Positions 35,484 through 43,843 of a stretch of 64,000 bases of DNA are shown here, in pieces. The notes under the pieces are model-generated. The model was given only the letters and a program-made list of their open reading frames with translations, searched no databases and had not been told where the DNA came from. The DNA is from Ignatzschineria ureiclastica (lineage in GTDB: Bacteria; Pseudomonadota; Gammaproteobacteria; Cardiobacteriales; Wohlfahrtiimonadaceae). Numbering within the stretch: the first letter of the stretch is position 1; every line of letters begins with the position of its first letter. The DNA is taken from positions 196,498 to 260,497 of the forward strand of contig NZ_QEWQ01000002.1 in the NCBI RefSeq assembly GCF_003121845.1. Direction: 5' to 3'. The position numbers and the translations under genes are program-made.

Positions 35484-36848
35484 ATGTTTGGAATTGAAGC
35501 GCTTGATCTTGCGCGTATACAGTTTGCTTTTACGGTCTCTTTTCATATCATCTTCCCGGCAATTACGATTGGACTCGCAGCTTATCTTGCGACCATTCAT
35601 CTCTGCTGGTATGTAACAGGGAAAGAGAAGTACAGAAATATCTACTATTTCTGGAGTAAAATTTTTGCAGTCAACTTCGGTATGGGGGTTGTCTCTGGTG
35701 TTGTAATGGCGTTCCAATTTGGAACACACTGGAGTGAATTCTCTCGCTTTGCCGGCGGTATTACTGGTCCATTATTAACCTATGAAGTGATTACCGCTTT
35801 CTTCTTAGAAGCGGGTTTCTTAGGTGTGATGTTATTTGGTGAGAAACGGGTAAGTCGCGGTGTTCACTTGATGTCAAGTTTCCTCGTGGCATTAGGAACA
35901 TTTTTCTCAATGTTCTGGATTCTCTCATCAAATAGCTGGATGCAAACGCCAGCGGGTTACGAAATTATTGATAATCGCGTAGTTCCAACAGATTGGTGGG
36001 CGGTGGTCTTTAACCCTTCATTTATCTATCGATTATTGCATATGGGCTTTGCTGTATTTGTCACAACAGCCTTGATGGTTGGTGCAGTGGGTGCTTGGCA
36101 TCTTCGCAAGGGAGACCGTGCACCTGAGTTCAAAAAAATGTTCTCTATGTCGATTTGGTTCTTGGTATTAACGATTCCTGTACAGCTCTTTCTAGGAGAC
36201 TTACATGGTTTAAATACGCTTAAATATCAACCTACAAAGGTTGCGGCAATTGAGGCACATTGGCGTAATGAGGGCGATGAGCCAACACCACTTGTTCTCG
36301 TTGCTTGGCCTGATATGGAAGCAGAAGAGAATAAATATGCAATCGAAATTCCAGTTTTAGGAAGCCTAATTTTAACGCATACCTTAACAGAACAAGTGCC
36401 GGCATTAACCGATGTACCTAAAGCGGATCGTCCGAATGTACCACTTGTATTCTGGTCATTTAGAATCATGGTGGGGTTAGGTTGTTTAATGTTATTAGCC
36501 GGTGTGATTAGCCTTTATCAAAGAGCAAAAGGGACTTTCTATACCAGCAAACCTTGGCTAACTTTTATGGTGTATATGGGGCCAGCGGGATTACTCGCGA
36601 TTTTAGCAGGATGGTTTGTTACAGAGGCAGGGCGTCAACCTTGGGTTGTAGAAGGATTATTACGCACTGCGGATGCTGTATCGCCGCATACCAATTTACA
36701 TATGAGCATTAGCTTAGTGAGCTTTGTGGTTGTGTACTGTTTAATCTTTGTGACAGGTTATTACTACATGATTCGCTTGATGCGTAAAGGCATTGATCCG
36801 AATGGTGGTCATCACAGCAAAAAATCAGTTACAGAAGGAGATAAATAA
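35484..36848 (+). CDS. cydA: cytochrome bd-type quinol oxidase subunit I (short Q-loop, CIO-like)
   Basis: Quinol-oxidising subunit of a terminal oxidase in the inner membrane. 454 residues, about 70 shorter than E. coli CydA, because the loop between helices 6 and 7 (LHGLNTLKYQPTKVAAIEAH to PNVPLVFWSF) is the short form seen in CioA oxidases. Haem-ligand contexts are visible: SFHIIFP near residue 20 and LHMGFA near 190. The family stretches GWFVTEAGRQPW and NLHMSISLVSF are also present. It shares one base with cydB (TAATG). Confidence 0.95.
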   Translation: MFGIEALDLARIQFAFTVSFHIIFPAITIGLAAYLATIHLCWYVTGKEKYRNIYYFWSKIFAVNFGMGVVSGVVMAFQFGTHWSEFSRFAGGITGPLLTYEVITAFFLEAGFLGVMLFGEKRVSRGVHLMSSFLVALGTFFSMFWILSSNSWMQTPAGYEIIDNRVVPTDWWAVVFNPSFIYRLLHMGFAVFVTTALMVGAVGAWHLRKGDRAPEFKKMFSMSIWFLVLTIPVQLFLGDLHGLNTLKYQPTKVAAIEAHWRNEGDEPTPLVLVAWPDMEAEENKYAIEIPVLGSLILTHTLTEQVPALTDVPKADRPNVPLVFWSFRIMVGLGCLMLLAGVISLYQRAKGTFYTSKPWLTFMVYMGPAGLLAILAGWFVTEAGRQPWVVEGLLRTADAVSPHTNLHMSISLVSFVVVYCLIFVTGYYYMIRLMRKGIDPNGGHHSKKSVTEGDK

Positions 36849-37852
36849 TGACTTTTGATCTTTCATTTATTTGGGCAGTGATTATCCTCGTTGGTGTAAC
36901 TGTCTACATTATTGCCGATGGCTTCGATTTAGGTGTTGGGATTTTACTCCCCTTTGTTAAAGATGAAGCATCTAGAGATGAGTTTATCGATACTATTTCT
37001 CCGGTTTGGGATGGTAACGAAACTTGGTTAGTGTTGGGTGGTGCGGCATTAATGGGCGCATTCCCGGTTGCTTACTCGGTTATTTTAGATGCTTTTATGT
37101 TGCCGATTATCATTATGCTTTTTGCCCTAATTTTACGGGGCGTTGCATTTGAGTTTCGTGTCCATTCTCCAAGTGGTCATAAGGGTCTCTGGACTGTTGC
37201 ATTTGTCGTAGGTTCTTATGTGACAACCTTTATGCAAGGGATGATGGCCGGTGCTTTCTTGGAAGGCTTTAGCGTAAGTAATGTGGATTCTGTCATTCGC
37301 TTTGTCGGTAAGGGTACAGATTGGATCTCTCCATTCTCGATCTTAACAGGTTTGAGTTTAGTAGTGATGTTTGCCTTGTTAGCGAACTTCTGGGGCGCAA
37401 TGAAAGGGCATGATACGCTTAGATTACAATTAGAGAGCAAATATAAAGGGATTATTTATCTCTTCTTATTGGTACTAGTAGCGATCTTTGTTGCGATGAG
37501 TTTCTCAGGTCGTCTTGCGCCGGCATTAGTAGGTACAAGACTTTATCTTGTGGCGGGCAGTATGATTATCATTGCATTAATTGTGATCCTATTACTCTTC
37601 AAATCAATGGGAAATGGGGCGCGTTTCTGCTTAACAATGCTCTCTGTTGTCTGTGGGATGATTGGTTATGTATCACTATTCTTCCCCTATATCATTCCAC
37701 CAAGCATTACGCTTGAAATGGCTGCTTCCGCCGGATCTAGTCAGATGTTCGGTTTAGTAGGTACATTAATTTTCTTGCCTATTATTATTGCTTATCTACT
37801 TTGGACGTACTATGTATTCCGAGGAAAAGTATCAGAAGGCGATGGTTATTAA
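36848..37852 (+). CDS. cydB: cytochrome bd-type quinol oxidase subunit II
   Basis: 334-residue membrane subunit with eight or nine helices. The opening FDLSFIWAVIILVGVTVYII then ADGFDLGVGILLPF is diagnostic, followed by SPVWDGNETWLVLGGAALMGAFP. No haem ligands of its own; it stabilises CydA. It is translationally coupled to cydA through TAATG. A hairpin at 37883 lies between it and the small third gene. Confidence 0.96.
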   Translation: MTFDLSFIWAVIILVGVTVYIIADGFDLGVGILLPFVKDEASRDEFIDTISPVWDGNETWLVLGGAALMGAFPVAYSVILDAFMLPIIIMLFALILRGVAFEFRVHSPSGHKGLWTVAFVVGSYVTTFMQGMMAGAFLEGFSVSNVDSVIRFVGKGTDWISPFSILTGLSLVVMFALLANFWGAMKGHDTLRLQLESKYKGIIYLFLLVLVAIFVAMSFSGRLAPALVGTRLYLVAGSMIIIALIVILLLFKSMGNGARFCLTMLSVVCGMIGYVSLFFPYIIPPSITLEMAASAGSSQMFGLVGTLIFLPIIIAYLLWTYYVFRGKVSEGDGY

Positions 37853-37882
37853 TTCATAATGATCATTGAATGATAGATATTA

Positions 37883-37918
37883 AAGGGGAAGTATTCATAA
37901 TTGTGAGTATTTCCCCTT
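37883..37918 (+). other. hairpin between cydB and the small subunit gene
   Basis: 8-bp stem aaggggaa / ttcccctt. No T-run follows, so it is more likely an mRNA-stability or partial-termination element than a full terminator. Confidence 0.4.
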
Positions 37919-38023
37919 CATCTCATTCAGTAAGGTTTATTCAGTTAGGGTAATCAACCCGTAATTACACGATTCAGCATCAAGCGATTAGTCGATGTGT
38001 GAATGATAATAAGGAGAACAGAT

Positions 38024-38182
38024 ATGCCAGTAGACAATGTCCCCGATAACACAACGCATTCAACCTCTAAATTAAAACAATTTGGTTGGTTGATTCTACT
38101 TTGGGGCGGTAGTGTTGTATCATTATTGATCGTTGTGATGATTATTCGTTTCTTTATGACGATGGCTGGGCTCAAAAGCTAA
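38024..38182 (+). CDS. small membrane protein of the bd oxidase operon (DUF2474-like)
   Basis: 52 residues: a polar N-terminus (MPVDNVPDNTTHST), then one hydrophobic helix (GWLILLWGGSVVSLLIVVMI) and a short C-terminus (RFFMTMAGLKS). The size, single helix and position after cydB match the small DUF2474/CydX-type partners of bd and CIO oxidases. Family membership is from memory and needs a search. AAGGAG lies eight bases before the ATG. Confidence 0.75.
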   Translation: MPVDNVPDNTTHSTSKLKQFGWLILLWGGSVVSLLIVVMIIRFFMTMAGLKS

Positions 38183-38285
38183 GGGAATTGCCTAGAATTC
38201 ACTTTTGTAATTCTTTGAAATAATGGGCATTCTAAAGTGGTAAAATCGGATCTAGCGCAAATAGTGCGCAAGTAAAAATATAGTG

Positions 38286-38314
38286 TTGACAGAAAGTATG
38301 ATAACCTATAAAAT
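38286..38314 (+). promoter_or_regulatory. sigma70 promoter of tRNA-Met
   Basis: ttgaca at 38286-38291 and taaaat at 38309-38314, with 17-base spacing, ending 16 bases before the tRNA. Confidence 0.65.
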
Positions 38315-38329
38315 CCTCATCAGTTCTTA

Positions 38330-38406
38330 GGACATATAGCTCAGTTGGTTAGAGCACAACACTCATAATGTTGGGGTCGCTAGTTCGAATCTAGCTATGT
38401 CCACCA
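38330..38406 (+). tRNA. elongator tRNA-Met (CAT)
   Basis: 77 bases including CCA. Acceptor ggacata/tatgtcc. Anticodon arm caacactCATaatgttg resembles the E. coli elongator tRNA-Met arm (catcactCATaatgatg), unlike the Ile2 tRNA at 52120. It is not initiator: the first pair is G-C matched and the anticodon stem lacks the three G-C pairs. Confidence 0.92.
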
Positions 38407-38417
38407 AGTAAAATACG

Positions 38418-38445
38418 AAAGCCCGCTTAATAGCGGGCTTTTTGT
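38418..38445 (+). terminator. terminator of tRNA-Met
   Basis: 10-bp stem aaagcccgct / agcgggcttt with loop taat and a T-rich tail. Confidence 0.9.
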
Positions 38446-38568
38446 TTGTTTGAAACTTGTTTGGCGAAATTTCTGGCGAGATTCATTTATTCTCTTAATC
38501 CCTTTTCATAATCCCCACTTTTAATTTCCACATACTATCTTTCTTCTGTGATTGAGAGGAATGTAGCT

Positions 38569-39213
38569 ATGTATTTCAAAATTGAAGAGATCCCGCAAAA
38601 AGTGACCATGAGTAAACGTGCCGAGATAAAGGCTGTTTTAAAGTCTTTTGGGGCAAAATTATGGCCTAAAACGGCTCAGCAAGAACGATGGTTTGTGGTC
38701 TGTTTAGTGCTCGCTATCCTTATGATGAATTTTGGGTACGATTGGGTAAAAATAGGGATTAATCAACGAATCATCACGCAATCAAAAGAACGGCTTTCTG
38801 AACTGCAACAACAGCAGAATGATCTTGATGGAGCCCTTGTTCCTTTCCAGACAGTATTAACTCGAGATTTTATTCAGTCCCATTGGGCGAATATGTTGGC
38901 CTTTGATCGGCTATTACAAATGTGGGTAGAGAATCAGATTTCCCTGCAAATTTTAGCGATTAGTAAAACCGAGGATGATGTGTCGTGGCGGATAGAGGGG
39001 AGAATAAGGCAATATCAAGATTTGATAAAGCTTGAAATGATTGCCGGTGAGTTAGGTTTTCAGAGTGAAGTGATATGGCAAAATCCTCGTACAACAAAAA
39101 GGGATGAAAAGACTCCTAATGGGCAAGATATTACGTTGTGGATTACGCCGATTGGTTCACCCATTAATCTACACATTCTCTCCAATGACACTTTTAACAT
39201 TACGGCAGGATAG
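38569..39213 (+). CDS. PilN/HofN-like inner-membrane assembly protein
   Basis: 214 residues: a cytoplasmic N-terminus (about 1-40), one transmembrane helix (WFVVCLVLAILMMNFGYDWV), a coiled coil (ITQSKERLSELQQQQNDL), and a periplasmic ferredoxin-like domain. This layout is that of PilN of type IV pili and of HofN of E. coli. The identification rests on topology and on the position before a PilO-like gene, a secretin and aroKB. The start at 38569 has GAGGA nine bases upstream. No pilM gene precedes it; tRNA-Met does. Confidence 0.6.
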   Translation: MYFKIEEIPQKVTMSKRAEIKAVLKSFGAKLWPKTAQQERWFVVCLVLAILMMNFGYDWVKIGINQRIITQSKERLSELQQQQNDLDGALVPFQTVLTRDFIQSHWANMLAFDRLLQMWVENQISLQILAISKTEDDVSWRIEGRIRQYQDLIKLEMIAGELGFQSEVIWQNPRTTKRDEKTPNGQDITLWITPIGSPINLHILSNDTFNITAG

Positions 39214-39215
39214 TG

Positions 39216-40460
39216 ATGCGTGCTAGTTGGCAAGCTTTACGGGCTTTTTTACAGCAAGATTTACGAGATTATCGGCTCAAAGATTACGATGCGTTACCGG
39301 CAAAAGCCCGTTGGTTGTTGCTAGGGAGTGCTTCTATTCTTTTTTTATTTGTAGTGATTATGGGTTGGCGTGTTGTATGGCTTCATGATTGGCAAAGTGC
39401 TCAGTATGCGGAAAAAGCCGATTTATCTCGACAAATTGAATTATTGGACCTAAAAAATGGGCAGTATCAAACGTTTTTAACAGAAGAGAGAATGCAAGAG
39501 GTGAATCTTGTGATGGAGCAGATGGTACTAGATGAGGAGGTTAACCGCGATATCCTCAATGAAATTATGGGGGAGATGACATCCTTTACTGGCGAAGTTC
39601 GGCAGTTTTCCCCTAAGTTAGAATCTTTAATAAATCGAACAAATTCAGATGAAAGAGGTGGTTATCGGACAGGCATTCAACGGAAATCGCAAGCTAGACA
39701 AGCCGCTACTTCTTCAATCCCTTATTACCTCTCATGGTTGTGGGATAATTTAGGGGCTAAATCACAAGCAGAACGGAATTTATTAGACAGCGCATTTGAG
39801 CGGTTAAACCTGACATTTGATCTTTGTGGTAATCACGAGGATCTGTATCGTTTACTTTATCAACTGAGCCATATATCCCATTACGTAATGTATGTGGAAT
39901 CTCTGCAATGGCAGGGCAATGATTATTCTCAGAAATTATGTAGTAGCGCCTATAGCGGACATTTACAAGCAAACTTACATTTTTATGATTTGTTACAACT
40001 GTCGGATTATGTACCGGCATTATTGCAAGATTCTACTATTGAGTTACCTAGGGATATTGCTCAGGTGTCGTTAAGTTGGGCAAATAGGGAAAAGATGAGC
40101 GAGAAGATTAACGAGAAGATGAAAGAGATTTCTCAATCACTAGCGCAATCTCAAAGTGCTCAGCAGGATTCTTTAACTACAGGTTCTCGTATTCACCACT
40201 TATTTCTGACTCCGGCAGTTGCGCTAGGAGCGACTCAGATGGAGGGTCGCGAAACTTTGATTTGGAAAGTGGGCGACAATTACCAAGGGTATCGTTTAAT
40301 GGGGCTCTTTGTTCGAGGTGGAAAACGTTACGCTATTATTGCGCCGGAACGAAAGTTACACGATTCGCAGATTATTACAGAAGGAATGTTTGGCCTTGTC
40401 ACGATTGATCTTCCTGCAAGACAAGTCATTCTTAATCCTATAAATAAGGAAGAAAATTGA
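39216..40460 (+). CDS. PilO-PilP-like fusion protein
   Basis: 414 residues. The N-terminus (about 1-33) is cytoplasmic, a transmembrane helix lies at about 34-52, and a coiled coil follows (EKADLSRQIELLDLKNGQYQ). The block NLTFDLCGNHEDLYRLLYQL then SHISHYVMYVESLQWQG matches the PilO core that contacts PilN. The last 100 residues (WKVGDNYQGYRLMGLFVRGG, KRYAIIAPERK) resemble the C-terminal beta domain of PilP. So one gene seems to do the work of two. It overlaps the previous gene at TAGTGATG; the ATG at 39216 has AGGA nearby. Confidence 0.55.
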   Translation: MRASWQALRAFLQQDLRDYRLKDYDALPAKARWLLLGSASILFLFVVIMGWRVVWLHDWQSAQYAEKADLSRQIELLDLKNGQYQTFLTEERMQEVNLVMEQMVLDEEVNRDILNEIMGEMTSFTGEVRQFSPKLESLINRTNSDERGGYRTGIQRKSQARQAATSSIPYYLSWLWDNLGAKSQAERNLLDSAFERLNLTFDLCGNHEDLYRLLYQLSHISHYVMYVESLQWQGNDYSQKLCSSAYSGHLQANLHFYDLLQLSDYVPALLQDSTIELPRDIAQVSLSWANREKMSEKINEKMKEISQSLAQSQSAQQDSLTTGSRIHHLFLTPAVALGATQMEGRETLIWKVGDNYQGYRLMGLFVRGGKRYAIIAPERKLHDSQIITEGMFGLVTIDLPARQVILNPINKEEN

Positions 40461-40615
40461 TCGTAACGAATATTGATAGATGAATAGAGGGATAGAGGGA
40501 ACAGGTGTTCTGAATCAGATTACTCTGCTAAGAAGCGTATCGATACCGTATTGATGATGTGCTGTTGACACATTGATCACAAAAAAATATTACATATCAA
40601 AGAGAGAGATAAGAG

Positions 40616-42043
40616 ATGGTGCATTTTATCTTACCCTTATGGGTCATTTTACTTGTATTAGGTTTATCAATAGAGACTGTACGATTAAAGCAGAAACAGT
40701 TTATAACAAGATTATTGTCTATCTCTCTCTTAACATTGCCGGTTGTGGTTTGGGCTCAATCTGAGGATCTTCCGGCATTGCAACTAGAGAGTCGATCGCA
40801 GAATGAGTCGATAGTAAACCCAGAGCTTAAAATCCCTCAAAATCAATTGCAGACGGATAACGCCGGCAGGATGAGTCTAACATTTCATAATGTCAGTCTT
40901 TCCTATCTTCTCAACCTATTAGCGCAAGAGAGTGGGCGAAATATTATGGTGCATCCATCGGCGGAGCAGAATATTACTTTAAGTCTTGATCAGATGACGC
41001 TTGATGAGATCTTAGAAGCTATTTTACTCTACGCAAATTTGCGAAAATATCAGAAAGGAGATCTGCTCTTTATTATGAATGAGCCAGAATATGAGCGCCT
41101 TGCACAAGGAGGATTACGTACAGAAGTGATTACTTTACATTACGCGGAAGCAGAAGAGCTATTGCCGGTATTGGAAAGTCATCTCTTTGATGGTGGCGTG
41201 CCTAAAAGTTACCAAGGATCTATTGGGGCAGATCATCGTTTAAATCAGTTAGTGATTACAGATCAAGCCGGTAAGTTAGAGAAGATGAAGCGAGTCATTC
41301 AAGCGCTTGATCGCCCCGCGAAGCAGGTAGAGATTTCCGCTTATATCGTTGCGGCTTTTGATGATTTTGCTAAAGAGCTTGGGGTCAATTGGGGGCTAAA
41401 TTATGCCAAAGGGGATTATTCGATAGGCGGTAATATTACCAATGGGGGGAATTTTGGCGGAAATGTAGGTTCATTAACCTCATTAGGTGTAAAAGATCCC
41501 AATTTCTCAATGGCCTATATGATTTTAGGGAAGGGGTTAAATTTAGGATTAGAATTATCGGCAATGCAATCGGAAGGGCGGGGCGAGATTATTTCTAATC
41601 CCATTGTGCTAACGACGAGTCGAAAACCTGCTTATATCAAGCAAGGTGCAGAAGTAGCCTATTCTACAAGCTCTAATGAGGGGACGAATACTGAGTTTAA
41701 AGAAGCGGTAATGGAGCTCAACGTCAAACCACATATTACGCCGACAGGGAAAATCTTAATCGATATTTTTATCTCAAAAGATGAGATTATAGGCTATGAA
41801 AGTAAAGGAGAGCCGATTATTGGTAAAAAAGAGCTGAAAACACAAGCAACTGTCGGGCATGGAGAAACGGTGGTGTTAGGGGGAATTTATGAATATGAAA
41901 ATGTGACCGGTGTTGAATCGGTACCTTTTTTAAGTGGATTGCCCTTTATTGGTAATATGTTTAAAAAAGAGACGAGTCGCCGGCGAAAAGCAGAGCTCTT
42001 GATATTTATTAGCCCCAAAATTGTTGATACACTGATGCCCTAA
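40616..42043 (+). CDS. pilQ: type IV pilus/DNA-uptake secretin, PilQ/HofQ-like
   Basis: Outer-membrane secretin that forms the exit gate for pili or the entry gate for DNA. 475 residues. STN-like domain at about 85-155 (MSLTFHNVSLSYLLNLLAQE), N1/secretin_N domain at about 170-245 (TLHYAEAEELLPVLES, GADHRLNQLVITDQ), and secretin core at 246-475 (ISNPIVLTTSRKPAYIKQGA; VPFLSGLPFIGNMFK). Compact for PilQ, closer to HofQ. The N-terminus is odd: a first hydrophobic stretch (HFILPLWVILLVLGL) precedes a second one that looks like the real signal peptide (RLLSISLLTLPVVVWAQ). Order before aroK-aroB matches E. coli hofQ. Confidence 0.88.
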   Translation: MVHFILPLWVILLVLGLSIETVRLKQKQFITRLLSISLLTLPVVVWAQSEDLPALQLESRSQNESIVNPELKIPQNQLQTDNAGRMSLTFHNVSLSYLLNLLAQESGRNIMVHPSAEQNITLSLDQMTLDEILEAILLYANLRKYQKGDLLFIMNEPEYERLAQGGLRTEVITLHYAEAEELLPVLESHLFDGGVPKSYQGSIGADHRLNQLVITDQAGKLEKMKRVIQALDRPAKQVEISAYIVAAFDDFAKELGVNWGLNYAKGDYSIGGNITNGGNFGGNVGSLTSLGVKDPNFSMAYMILGKGLNLGLELSAMQSEGRGEIISNPIVLTTSRKPAYIKQGAEVAYSTSSNEGTNTEFKEAVMELNVKPHITPTGKILIDIFISKDEIIGYESKGEPIIGKKELKTQATVGHGETVVLGGIYEYENVTGVESVPFLSGLPFIGNMFKKETSRRRKAELLIFISPKIVDTLMP

Positions 42044-42215
42044 AATCAGATCAATCTGATTTTAAATTCATTTATTCATAAATATTCATCAATATACGAT
42101 CAATTGATGATATAGATTCAACTATATCAATTTTATTGTTGTATATTGTGTAATAATGATAATAGATGATAGTCGATTATAATAATAATGATATTGTGGG
42201 GATGACTAGAATAAT

Positions 42216-42770
42216 ATGTGTGAGTGTAATATCTACTTAATAGGGCCGATGGGTTCGGGTAAATCAACAATAGGGAAGCTATTAGCACAAACATTAGGAT
42301 ATGAGTTTGTGGATAGTGATCATCATGTTGAAGCGAGTACGGGGGTTAATATCCCTTATATTTTTGAAATGGAAGGGGAAGAGGGGTTTCGCGAGCGAGA
42401 AAGTCGGGCAATCGAAGAGCTCTGTAGTAAAGAGAAGATTGTATTAGCAACTGGTGGGGGAGCGGTACTTCGCCTTGAAAATCGTCAGAAACTGAGTGAA
42501 AATAGCCTTGTATTCTATCTTAATGTATCCCCTGAAACACAGTTTGAGCGAGTGCGCTTTGATCAACAGCGCCCGCTTTTAAAACAGGAAGACCCACAGT
42601 CGGTATTACAACAATTGTATGATCTGCGAGATCCTCTTTACAGAGAGATTGCAGATTATATAATTTATTCGGACAATATCCCCCCGAAGATAGTCGTTGG
42701 TGGTATTATAGAGAGCATTCTTGAGAAAAAAACAGCGCACCCAGAATGGTTGATAGGAAATAGCAAATGA
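42216..42770 (+). CDS. aroK: shikimate kinase
   Basis: Fifth enzyme of the shikimate pathway, phosphorylating shikimate with ATP. 184 residues. Walker A GPMGSGKST (10-18), substrate Asp in DSDHHVE, shikimate Arg in GFRERES, the GGG loop ATGGGAV and the lid Arg in QQRPLL. ATG 42216. Its end overlaps aroB by four bases (ATGA), giving translational coupling. Confidence 0.97.
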   Translation: MCECNIYLIGPMGSGKSTIGKLLAQTLGYEFVDSDHHVEASTGVNIPYIFEMEGEEGFRERESRAIEELCSKEKIVLATGGGAVLRLENRQKLSENSLVFYLNVSPETQFERVRFDQQRPLLKQEDPQSVLQQLYDLRDPLYREIADYIIYSDNIPPKIVVGGIIESILEKKTAHPEWLIGNSK

Positions 42771-43843
42771 AGAGTTTAACCGTTGATTTAGCAGATCGTT
42801 CATACAATATCGATATTGATCGTAATCTTTTGGCATCTATTCGTTTTGCAGAAGAATTTCCCTATGAACAACGCCTAGTATTAACTAATACAACCATTTA
42901 TGCGCTTCATTCAGATCGCATTCTCTCTTTAGTGGATGGTGATCGTGATCGGGTTGTGATTATCGAGGATGGTGAGCGCTATAAAAATCTGCAATCCTTT
43001 GCCGAAGTTCATACACGATTATTAGAATTAGAATTTAATCGTAAATCCCTTTTAATTGCCTTTGGTGGCGGTGTTATTGGCGATTTAGCAGGGTTTGTTG
43101 CGAGCACTTATCAGCGCGGAATCGATTTTGTACAAATTCCCACAACTTTATTAGCGCAAGTGGATAGTTCAGTAGGCGGTAAAACGGCGGTCAATCATCC
43201 GCTTGGTAAGAATATGATTGGAACCTTTTATCAACCTAAAAGAGTGCTGATTGATCTTTCGTTACTCAAAACGTTGCCACAACGGGAGTATATCAGCGGG
43301 TTAGCTGAAGTGCTGAAGTATGGTTTTATTCAGGATGCAGATTTCCTAGAATGGATGCGATTACATTATGAAGAGATTTTAGGAAAAGAGAGTGAAACGC
43401 TTGCAGAGATGATCCATCGTTCCTGCTCTTACAAAAAAGGGATTGTCGATCAAGATGAACGGGAATCTGGTATTCGAGCAACTTTAAATCTGGGGCATAC
43501 TTTTGGGCATGCGATTGAAAAATTGATGAAGTATCAAGGGATATTACATGGCGAAGCCGTTGCAATTGGGATTAATATGGCAGGTTATCTCTCTTGTCGC
43601 ATGGGATTGATTGATAAGAAAGATCAGCTCTATATCACGTCGCTACTTCACCTTTTTGGTCTACCTTGTGAAGCCCCTGTCGCATTTGATACCCAGGCAT
43701 TTTTAAATGCGATGCGCTTAGATAAGAAAAATACCACAAATAAAATTCGGTTTGTCTTATTTGAATCAGTGGGTAAAGCAGTCATTACGGATGATATTCC
43801 GGAAGCTTATATTATTGAAGCAATAGAATTTGGTACACCATAG
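42767..43843 (+). CDS. aroB: 3-dehydroquinate synthase
   Basis: Second enzyme of the shikimate pathway, NAD- and metal-dependent. 358 residues, with diagnostic stretches LLIAFGGGVIGDLAGFVA, IPTTLLAQVDSSVGGKTAVN and NLGHTFGHAIE (metal-ligand His). aroK and aroB are coupled, as in other gammaproteobacteria. The next ATG directly follows its stop codon. Confidence 0.97.
   Translation: MKSLTVDLADRSYNIDIDRNLLASIRFAEEFPYEQRLVLTNTTIYALHSDRILSLVDGDRDRVVIIEDGERYKNLQSFAEVHTRLLELEFNRKSLLIAFGGGVIGDLAGFVASTYQRGIDFVQIPTTLLAQVDSSVGGKTAVNHPLGKNMIGTFYQPKRVLIDLSLLKTLPQREYISGLAEVLKYGFIQDADFLEWMRLHYEEILGKESETLAEMIHRSCSYKKGIVDQDERESGIRATLNLGHTFGHAIEKLMKYQGILHGEAVAIGINMAGYLSCRMGLIDKKDQLYITSLLHLFGLPCEAPVAFDTQAFLNAMRLDKKNTTNKIRFVLFESVGKAVITDDIPEAYIIEAIEFGTP

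Noticed and set aside
38407-38568. Prophage or island after tRNA-Met
   Set aside because: No integrase or foreign gene follows; a chromosomal pilus operon does. Only the short repeats are reported.
40573-40764. Small protein overlapping the secretin start
   Set aside because: It is in another frame over the secretin signal region, with no ribosome site and no sensible domain.
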